NCBI GenBank assembly: GCA_964492925.1 | Contig: CAZBMF010000007.1 | Location: 1 to 39,183 of the forward strand | Direction: 5' to 3' | Origin: VMCP01 sp964492925 | Lineage (GTDB): Bacteria > Bacteroidota > Bacteroidia > NS11-12g > UBA955 | DNA length: 39,183 bases | Part shown: positions 33,087 to 39,183 of the stretch, one piece after another | Numbering within the stretch: position 1 is the stretch's first letter | Layout of the letters: each line of letters begins with the position of its first letter | Notes under the pieces: generated by a model | Told to the model about the DNA's origin: nothing | The model's input: only the letters and a program-made list of their open reading frames with translations | Databases searched by the model: none | Made by a program: the position numbers and the translations under genes

Positions 33087-33866
33087 GCTTCTTTATGCTT
33101 GAATTTGCAAATTAAATTTTCCCCACGCCATTTAAGCGCTATTTCATAATTTCCTAGAGCACGTATCAGATTTGTACCTGCATTTGAAGCATAATGGTCA
33201 TGTAACTCCATAACTAGGTATCTTGTACAAGACAACCAATCAAAATGAGAACTAAATACTTGCTCTTCACTTCCTTCAATATCAATCTTCACCAAATCTA
33301 TTTTATACCAGTGATACTTGGCCAATAATGAACTAATTGATGTGGATATTAAACCTATTTCTTCAGACTCTTTAAGTCGGAAACCCATATTTCCCGCGGC
33401 TGGATTTTCAATACATAGATTTAATCCAGAAACATTATGGAGCCCAGCATTCTCAAATAAAATGTCATTAAACGGAGACAAATTTAGCTTGAGCATTTCA
33501 AAGTTAGATTTGTCTGACTCAATTACAATGACTTTAGCATTAGGATATTTGATTTTATAGAAAAAAGTGGTTGCCCCTATATTGGCACCTGCATCAATTA
33601 AGAAAATAACTTCCTTTTCATTAAAATCCAATTTAGGATATTCTTCGATGAAAAAAATATGCCTAAACATCGTGTAGTCTGATGTATTAGCTCTTATTTA
33701 AAACGGATGTTGGATATTTTTAAGATAAATTTTTATTCATTTTCCTTTCTGATAAAACTGTTCAAATAACTCCAATTTCAAATAACTCCAATTTCAAAAA
33801 TTGCAATATCGAAATTATTTTTCGATACCTATAGGCTAGTATAAAAAGTCCTATTGACCTTCGCAT
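33083..33866 (-). pseudogene. FkbM-family SAM-dependent methyltransferase, broken at the 5' end
   Basis: From an internal ATG at 33670 there is a clean 195-residue frame with LIDAGANIGATT (SAM loop) and VKIDIEGSEEQVF, the FkbM hallmarks. The family N-terminus lies upstream in pieces. An ATG at 33866 begins MRRSIGLFILAYRYRK and continues to LKLELFE, where a 16-bp tandem duplication (33763-33794) shifts the frame. Leaving out one copy restores the frame to EQFYQKGK-stop-IKIYLKNIQHPF-stop-IRANTSDYTMF, with TGA at 33739-33737 and TAA at 33700-33698. The ancestral protein would be about 255 residues and would O-methylate a sugar. Whether the 195-residue remnant is made is unknown. Confidence 0.82.
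33763..33794. repeat. 16-bp perfect tandem duplication (2 copies)
   Basis: The unit CAAATAACTCCAATTT occurs twice head to tail (33763-33778 and 33779-33794). It lies in the old coding region of the FkbM gene and, not being a multiple of three, breaks its frame. Two copies only, so not a CRISPR or satellite. Confidence 0.93.
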
Positions 33867-34078
33867 ATGTTTTTTCTTTTATTATTTAAAATTATAAAAT
33901 ACATCAAATTTTCTTAATTAATGGTTAACTATATTCTTTAAATATTGGAACAAGGTTAGTTTTAATTATTTTAATATTTCTTTAAAATCATTTTTAATTA
34001 AAGTAAAAATCTTGAATATCTGACCATATTGCCACCTTCTTTTAAAATTATGGCAATCATAAACTTTTCACAATTTTA
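33867..34078. other. AT-rich spacer between wzx and the FkbM pseudogene
   Basis: This 212-bp stretch is very AT-rich and holds no credible gene on either strand. I see no convincing -7/-33 promoter pair and no terminator. Just beyond it, inside the pseudogene, TATCGAAA/TTTCGATA (33807-33827) forms an 8-bp stem with a 5-base loop. Confidence 0.5.
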
Positions 34079-35338
34079 TCAAATACTTTGGCTTTGCAGC
34101 TTTTTAGCCAAAAATAAAAAAAGAATATAACTTAAAGAATAATAAGCTAAATCTGAAAGGATGATTGCTATAGCCACACTTTCTATTGTTTTGGGTAATA
34201 ACCATATCATGCAGAGACAAATGATGGTTTTTAGAATGCGCATAGTTATCAAAGAGCGATACCAGAGAGCGGATGACATAATAATAAGACCTAGGCCTGA
34301 AGCGAAAAGCGGCATTTGCCAAATCAAAACACGCAATAATGGCACTGATTCTATATAATTAGGAGCTACAATATCAACAACGGGACCAATTAGAAAGCTA
34401 AATATAACTGCAACCATAATGCTAAACCCAATGCTAACTAAAGTTGGCCTTAATGCATAACGAAAGCACTCCAAAACATCTTCAGTTTGTCCATATTTAA
34501 TTGTGATTTTAGTAACATAAATCTGGTGAATTGCTCTTACTAAAATCATTGCCATACCTTGCAGCATTAAGGCCCATGAATATATACCTAAATTCCTCTC
34601 TCCCAAATAATTAAGAATAAAAAAGCTTATCGTGCTATTTAACAAATAGGTGTCGATGTATGCAGGTAAACTTAGTGGCAAAGACACTTTAGCCAAGTTT
34701 TTAAGCCGAGACAAATCTAAATGTGCTTTAATTGGTGCTGGGTTAAATTTTTCATGCACCCAAAAACTAATACTTCCTTGAACGAAAAAACGAATCAGAA
34801 ACCCCCAATAGGCAAAAAATTTGACCAATATCAACATTACAAAGGCTGAAATAGTTGTAATTAATTGATTATTAGACAGTTTAACAAAATCACTGGAATT
34901 TCTGTACATCGATTGAAGGTATAAACCGTATATCGCCATCCAAAGCGCAGGTATTTGAACAAACCAGCCCAAAAGAGCCTTATAATTTTCTTGAATCAAA
35001 GCACTAATAGAAAGGCCAAGAAATATAACTGTCCCTAACCATGAAAAAGCCAAATACCACCACTTTGCAGCAGCTGAGACCCTTGATGCTTCCTCTAATT
35101 CCCCCCTTCCAATAAGATATGGATATTGTCTGGGCAAGGCTCCATGTACAACTATTAATCCGATTCCGAGGTAACCCGTCAGAATTCCATATTTATTAAA
35201 TTCGCCAAGATCTTCTGGTGAAATCCACCGAGAATAAAGAATACCACTGATGCCTGAAATTAGTGCTGCCAAGAAGTTACCCCCTGCAAAGACCCCAAGA
35301 GTTCTAGCAGTTGATTTAAGGCTTTTCGGGAATTTCAA
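34079..35338 (-). CDS. wzx: Polysaccharide flippase (Wzx, MOP/PST superfamily)
   Basis: A 419-residue protein with about twelve hydrophobic spans. The N-terminus reads FAGGNFLAALISGISGILYSRWISPEDLGEF, cited as the first span plus the typical R-x-x-x-P-E-D-x-G-x-F of Wzx proteins. It flips the undecaprenyl-linked repeat unit to the periplasmic face. The only possible start that keeps this first span is TTG at 35338; in-frame stops lie about 24 bp upstream and there is no ATG. It follows the TviC-like epimerase by 17 bp. Confidence 0.88.
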   Translation of the reverse strand: MKFPKSLKSTARTLGVFAGGNFLAALISGISGILYSRWISPEDLGEFNKYGILTGYLGIGLIVVHGALPRQYPYLIGRGELEEASRVSAAAKWWYLAFSWLGTVIFLGLSISALIQENYKALLGWFVQIPALWMAIYGLYLQSMYRNSSDFVKLSNNQLITTISAFVMLILVKFFAYWGFLIRFFVQGSISFWVHEKFNPAPIKAHLDLSRLKNLAKVSLPLSLPAYIDTYLLNSTISFFILNYLGERNLGIYSWALMLQGMAMILVRAIHQIYVTKITIKYGQTEDVLECFRYALRPTLVSIGFSIMVAVIFSFLIGPVVDIVAPNYIESVPLLRVLIWQMPLFASGLGLIIMSSALWYRSLITMRILKTIICLCMIWLLPKTIESVAIAIILSDLAYYSLSYILFLFLAKKLQSQSI

Positions 35339-35355
35339 TATATCTGTTTGTGATT

Positions 35356-36396
35356 TTAGTTACTACTTTCACTATTTCTTAAATACCAATCATAAACAAT
35401 ACTCAAGCCGTCGCGGAAAAAGTATTTTGGATCGTATTCGAGTGTGCCCTTAATCTTCTCAATGGAAGCCTTGCTATGTTTTACATCTCCAGCTCTTTCA
35501 GGTCCATAAATAGAAACAATTTCTTTTCCGCTAATCTGTTTTAGCATGTTAACCATTTGATTTAATGTAACCTGTTCACCACAAGCAGTGTTGAAAACTT
35601 CATGTTTTTCAAGATTTTGGAGTTTAGTGTCAATAGGACTATTATACTTCAATTCTATTCCAAATTGTAATGCTTTGATGTTCGCTTGAACGACGTTTTC
35701 TACAAAGGTAAAATCACGGCTGGTGAGACCATCTCCATTGATGGTTGGTTGTGTCCCATCTATAAAATTCTTGCAGAAGATGGGGATTACTGCTGCATAT
35801 GGGTTGTTCGGATTTTGTTTTGGTCCAAATACATTGAAGTAGCGCAAACCAATGGTATGAAAGCCATATACCTTTGAGAAAACATCGGCGTATAATTCAT
35901 TTACCAGTTTAGTTACCGCATAAGGAGATAAAGGATTTCCTTCATTCCCCTCCACTTTTGGCAAAGCCGGACTATCACCATAGGTGGATGAAGATGCGGC
36001 ATAAACCATGCGTTTTAAAGATTTAGATTCTTTAGCAGCCGTTAGTATATTCAAAAATCCACTTACATTTACTTCATTTGAAGTTAAAGGGTCACCGATA
36101 GAACGTGGCACTGAACCCAATGCAGCTTGGTGACTCAAATAATCCATTCCATCTAATGCCTTAACACAGGTATTATAATCACGAATATCACCTAATATAA
36201 ATTCAAAATTAGGTAAATCCATAAACGGTCGAATATTTTCAAAATAGCCATTGGATAAATTATCCAATACGCGCACTTTACCTGCGCCATATTTGATTAG
36301 ATACTCAACAATATTGCTCCCAATAAAACCGGCACCGCCGGTAATTAAAAAGCTTTTATTAGATAAATCTTCTGTATGATATTTAATCTCGTACAT
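35356..36396 (-). CDS. tviC: UDP-GlcNAc/GlcNAcA 4-epimerase (TviC/WbpP-like extended SDR)
   Basis: The 346-residue SDR has GGAGFIGSN (20-28), VLDNLSNGYFENI, GSVPRSIGDPLTSNEVN (94-110), SSSTYGDS, Tyr159/Lys163 (YAVTK) and GDGLTSRDFTFVENVV. The GSVPRS and TSRDF motifs are typical of WbpP/TviC epimerases that act on N-acetylated UDP-hexoses or their uronates. With the TviB-like dehydrogenase just upstream it should yield UDP-GalNAcA. I use the ATG at 36396, right after the dehydrogenase stop; an ATG at 36411 inside that gene is the alternative. Its N-terminal half has a broken relative at 2510-3000. Confidence 0.88.
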   Translation of the reverse strand: MYEIKYHTEDLSNKSFLITGGAGFIGSNIVEYLIKYGAGKVRVLDNLSNGYFENIRPFMDLPNFEFILGDIRDYNTCVKALDGMDYLSHQAALGSVPRSIGDPLTSNEVNVSGFLNILTAAKESKSLKRMVYAASSSTYGDSPALPKVEGNEGNPLSPYAVTKLVNELYADVFSKVYGFHTIGLRYFNVFGPKQNPNNPYAAVIPIFCKNFIDGTQPTINGDGLTSRDFTFVENVVQANIKALQFGIELKYNSPIDTKLQNLEKHEVFNTACGEQVTLNQMVNMLKQISGKEIVSIYGPERAGDVKHSKASIEKIKGTLEYDPKYFFRDGLSIVYDWYLRNSESSN

Positions 36397-36397
36397 A

Positions 36398-37684
36398 TTA
36401 TAATCTTGCATCAGCAACTCCTTTTTCTAACAAACCTTTTACATCAAACAATACACCGTTATTAATAAGTAAATTGCGTATGTTTATTCCTTTGAATTCA
36501 TTATGTGAAACCGCTAAAATAGCAGATTCATAATTGCCAATAGGCATTTCATTAACTACTTCAATTCCATACTCATGCTGCACCTCATTTGGATTGGCCC
36601 AAGGGTCAAAAATAACAGGCGTGATGTTGTAAGTAATCAATTCTTTTACGATATCAATTACTTTGGTATTGCGCACATCCGGACAGTTTTCTTTGAAGGT
36701 AAATCCAAGAACCAAACATTTAGCGTTCTTTACAGGTACTTCTTTTTTTACCATCAACTTCACCACTTCTTCAGCTACATAAGCACCCATGCCATCGTTT
36801 AGGCGGCGACCTGCTAAAATAATTTCAGGATGGTATCCCACTTCTTGAGCCTTTTGAGCTAAATAGTAGGGGTCAACACCAATGCAATGCCCTCCTACTA
36901 AACCAGGTTTAAACTTCAAAAAGTTCCATTTAGTACCTGCCGCTTCTAATACATCGTTAGTATCAATACCTAATTTATTGAATATTTTAGACAACTCATT
37001 CACAAAAGCAATATTGATATCGCGCTGTGAGTTTTCAATCACTTTAGCAGCTTCAGCTACTTTCATAGAGCTAGCCTTGAAAGTTCCTGCCACAATAACT
37101 GATTTATATAATTGATCTACCTTCTCAGCAATCTCAGGCGTAGAGCCAGAAGTTACTTTTAATATCTTAGTTACCGTATGTTCTTTATCTCCCGGATTAA
37201 TGCGCTCTGGCGAATAACCTGCGAAGAAATCTACATTAAATTTTAGTCCAGAAACACGTTCCAATACTGGAATACACTCTTCTTCAGTAACCCCAGGATA
37301 CACGGTAGATTCATATACTACAATATCACCCTTCTTTAACACCTTACCCACCGTTTCACTGGCTTTATATAAAGGCGTTAAATCAGGCCTATTGTGTTTA
37401 TCAGTTGGAGTTGGAACCGTAACAATAAAATAATTACATTCTTTAATGTCTTCTGGGTTGGTGGTGCATTTGAAGCTGGCTGATTCCGAAACATTGGCTA
37501 AAGTAGCCTTTAGGTTTTCGTCCTCAATCTCTAATGTTCTATCATGCCCGGCATTCAATTCGTTCACACGCGCGTCATTAATATCAAAACCCACCGTATA
37601 GTGTTTTTTCCCAAACTCCACTGCTAGTGGAAGACCCACGTATCCCAAGCCAATGACGGCAATTTTTGTATTGTTGTCTATCAT
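36398..37684 (-). CDS. tviB: UDP-N-acetylhexosamine 6-dehydrogenase (TviB/WbpO-like)
   Basis: The 428-residue UDP-sugar dehydrogenase has IAVIGLGYVGLPLAVEFG (8-25) for NAD, VTVPTPTD, YESTVYPGVTEEECIPVLE (124-142), the TviB/WbpO form of the family, and GGHCIGVDPYYL with catalytic Cys267. It oxidises C6 of UDP-GlcNAc or UDP-GalNAc to the uronic acid in two NAD-dependent steps. It begins 42 bp after glmS and is followed directly by the 4-epimerase gene. It is the first gene of the locus proper in the direction of transcription. Confidence 0.92.
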   Translation of the reverse strand: MIDNNTKIAVIGLGYVGLPLAVEFGKKHYTVGFDINDARVNELNAGHDRTLEIEDENLKATLANVSESASFKCTTNPEDIKECNYFIVTVPTPTDKHNRPDLTPLYKASETVGKVLKKGDIVVYESTVYPGVTEEECIPVLERVSGLKFNVDFFAGYSPERINPGDKEHTVTKILKVTSGSTPEIAEKVDQLYKSVIVAGTFKASSMKVAEAAKVIENSQRDINIAFVNELSKIFNKLGIDTNDVLEAAGTKWNFLKFKPGLVGGHCIGVDPYYLAQKAQEVGYHPEIILAGRRLNDGMGAYVAEEVVKLMVKKEVPVKNAKCLVLGFTFKENCPDVRNTKVIDIVKELITYNITPVIFDPWANPNEVQHEYGIEVVNEMPIGNYESAILAVSHNEFKGINIRNLLINNGVLFDVKGLLEKGVADARL

Positions 37685-37726
37685 AATTTATTTAAGCTGT
37701 AGATTGTAGAAAAATCAACGGTAAGA

Positions 37727-39183
37727 TTATTCCACCGTTACACTCTTGGCCAAATTTCTTGGCTGATCCACATTGCAACCGCGCATCACAGCGATGTGGT
37801 AACTCAGCAATTGCAATGGCACTGTGTTCACTAACGGACTCAAGGCCTCAATGGTTTCAGGTACCTGAATCACGTGATCGACCATCTCGTTCAATCCATT
37901 GTTCCCTTCACTTACAATGGCGATTACTTTGCCTTTCCGCGCCTTTACCTCCTGGATATTGCTCACCACCTTCTCGTAGTGCTCAGAGTTGGTCGCAATC
38001 ACCACCACCGGCATTTCTTCGTCGATCAAGGCGATCGGACCGTGTTTCATCTCCGCTGCAGGATATCCCTCCGCATGGATGTAGCTAATTTCCTTCAATT
38101 TCAAGGCACCTTCCAAAGCCACAGGGAAATTATATCCTCTTCCTAAATACAAGAAGTTCTTGGCGTCTTTGTATTGCGCTGCCAACTTCACTATTTCGTC
38201 GTTCAGCAACAAGGCCTTTTCAATTTTCTCAGGAATGGATTCCATTTCCTGATAGAACGCCGTGATTGCCATGGGATTCATTGTCCCACGCAACTTGGCC
38301 ATCCCCACCGCCATCAAAGCCAATACGGTCACCTGGGCCGTGAATGCCTTGGTGCTTGCCACCCCAATTTCTGGACCGGCATGGGTATACGCACCCGCAT
38401 CGCTCATACGAGGTATACTGGATCCCACCACGTTGCACACCCCAAAAACACTGGCGCCTTTGCGCTTGGCCAATTCCATCGCCGCCAATGAATCCGCGGT
38501 TTCACCGCTCTGCGATATCGCCACAATCAAATCATCGGCATATAAAACTGGATTGCGGTATCTAAACTCAGATGCGTATTCCACCTCTACCGGCACCCTG
38601 GCCAAATCTTCAAACAAATATTCTGCAACCAAACCCGCATGCCAGCTAGTACCACAGCCAATCAAAATCAATCGCTTGATCTCTTTCAATCGCTCCGCGT
38701 AATCCTCCATGCTGCGCATGTGGATCTCACCAGTCTCGGCATCGAACCTACCCCTGAAACTGTCATAAATCGAACGGGGCTGCTCGTAAATTTCCTTCAA
38801 CATGAAATGCGGATACCCACCCTTCTCCAACTGCTCCAAGCTCATCTCCAACTCTTGCACATAAGGCACTTGCACCACGTTGTCGATGTTCTTTACCGTC
38901 AATTCCTTGTTCTCCACAATCGCAATCTCGCCATCATTGAGGTAAATCACTTTATTCGTGTATTCTACGATGGGCGTTGCATCTGAGGCAAAGAAAAACT
39001 CTCCACGCTCTTTGCCTATTCCCACCACCAAAGGACTGCCCTTGCGAGCTGCAATCAAATGCTCAGCATGGTTTTTACTTAAGATCACAATGGCATAAGC
39101 CCCACTCACTTGCTTCAACGCAGAACGCACCGCATCTGCCAGTGGTAAACCCGTATTTTGCATCACGTCTTCAATCAAGTGGG
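37727..39183 (-). CDS. glmS: Glutamine-fructose-6-phosphate aminotransferase, 5'-truncated by window edge
   Basis: The frame is open to the right edge (HLIEDVMQN), so the N-terminal Cys1 glutaminase half lies partly outside; about 485 residues remain. Visible are the end of the glutaminase domain (KQVSGAYAIVIL, ARKGSPLVVGIG), two SIS isomerase domains with IGCGTSWHAGL, SQSGETADSLAA and ASTKAFTAQV, and the canonical end DQPRNLAKSVTVE. It makes glucosamine-6-phosphate, the precursor of UDP-GlcNAc used by CapE and TviB here. It is less AT-rich than the glycan genes, as expected for a core gene at the cluster border. Confidence 0.96.
   Translation of the reverse strand, partial: HLIEDVMQNTGLPLADAVRSALKQVSGAYAIVILSKNHAEHLIAARKGSPLVVGIGKERGEFFFASDATPIVEYTNKVIYLNDGEIAIVENKELTVKNIDNVVQVPYVQELEMSLEQLEKGGYPHFMLKEIYEQPRSIYDSFRGRFDAETGEIHMRSMEDYAERLKEIKRLILIGCGTSWHAGLVAEYLFEDLARVPVEVEYASEFRYRNPVLYADDLIVAISQSGETADSLAAMELAKRKGASVFGVCNVVGSSIPRMSDAGAYTHAGPEIGVASTKAFTAQVTVLALMAVGMAKLRGTMNPMAITAFYQEMESIPEKIEKALLLNDEIVKLAAQYKDAKNFLYLGRGYNFPVALEGALKLKEISYIHAEGYPAAEMKHGPIALIDEEMPVVVIATNSEHYEKVVSNIQEVKARKGKVIAIVSEGNNGLNEMVDHVIQVPETIEALSPLVNTVPLQLLSYHIAVMRGCNVDQPRNLAKSVTVE

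Noticed and set aside
33763..33794. CRISPR or other repeat array
   Set aside because: Only two 16-bp copies with no spacer; it is a simple tandem duplication.
33807..33827. Terminator after wzx
   Set aside because: The TATCGAAA/TTTCGATA stem is AT-rich and not followed by a clean T-tract in the leftward direction, and it lies within old FkbM coding sequence.
38262..38702. A 146-residue plus-strand gene inside glmS
   Set aside because: It lies antisense within a strongly conserved glmS coding region and resembles no protein family; it is a shadow frame of GC-richer DNA.
1..39183. tRNA, rRNA or riboswitch genes
   Set aside because: I saw no tRNA-like CCA-ended cloverleaf, rRNA segment or known riboswitch core in the few non-coding gaps; nearly all sequence is coding.

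Overview
This 39 kb window is almost entirely one surface-polysaccharide (O-antigen, capsule or exopolysaccharide) biosynthesis locus. The organism looks like a member of the Bacteroidota: the DNA is AT-rich, genes start without clear Shine-Dalgarno sequences, genes overlap by ATGA/GTGA junctions, and the gene families are those common in Flavobacteriia/Cytophagia-type clusters. The phylum call is an inference from style and gene content; no rRNA or other phylogenetic marker is present.

Layout. (1) 1-1193, plus strand: the end of an MBOAT O-acyltransferase and its SGNH-hydrolase-like partner. (2) About 1255-2509: an IS3-family insertion sequence (orfA/orfB, A8G slippery site), abutting the 5' half of a NAD-dependent epimerase gene whose 3' half is gone. 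(3) 2510-39183, all minus strand and read from right to left: glmS (cut by the window edge), a TviB-like UDP-sugar dehydrogenase and TviC-like 4-epimerase, Wzx flippase, a broken FkbM methyltransferase, a GT4, an unrecognised beta-propeller-like protein, an RmlD/WbvR-like reductase, a GT, an asparagine-synthetase-like amidotransferase, a GT4, Wzy polymerase, a GT4, CapE/FnlA, an RmlC-like cupin, CapF/FnlB, a UDP-GlcNAc 2-epimerase (CapG/FnlC), a 206-bp hairpin-rich spacer, a deacetylase-like protein, a second AsnB-like protein, a RimK-like ATP-grasp, UDP-GlcA 4-epimerase, two GT4s, the WbuX/HisH2/HisF2 acetamidino module, a WbuB-like GT4, a second deacetylase-like protein, a sugar-transfer-associated ATP-grasp, a frameshifted PglC-type priming transferase, a CarB-like ATP-grasp, a DegT aminotransferase and the truncated epimerase.

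How the genes work together (inference from families). GlmS feeds UDP-GlcNAc. TviB/TviC give UDP-GlcNAcA/UDP-GalNAcA, and the GlcA 4-epimerase gives UDP-GalA. CapE-CapF-CapG give UDP-L-FucNAc; WbuX-HisH2-HisF2 would turn the N-acetyl group into an N-acetamidino group, so L-FucNAm is the predicted signature sugar. The RmlD-like reductase could open an L-RhaNAc/L-QuiNAc branch. Two AsnB-like proteins could amidate uronic acids, and three unrelated ATP-grasp enzymes and two deacetylase-like proteins point to further amide-type decoration. Seven GT4-like transferases assemble the unit; Wzx and Wzy export and polymerise it.

Three genes are broken: the IS-truncated epimerase, pglC (two compensating one-base indels enclosing three in-frame stops) and the FkbM gene (a 16-bp tandem duplication plus two nonsense codons). 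The pglC and epimerase lesions are of homopolymer type and could be sequencing errors; the FkbM lesions look like real decay.
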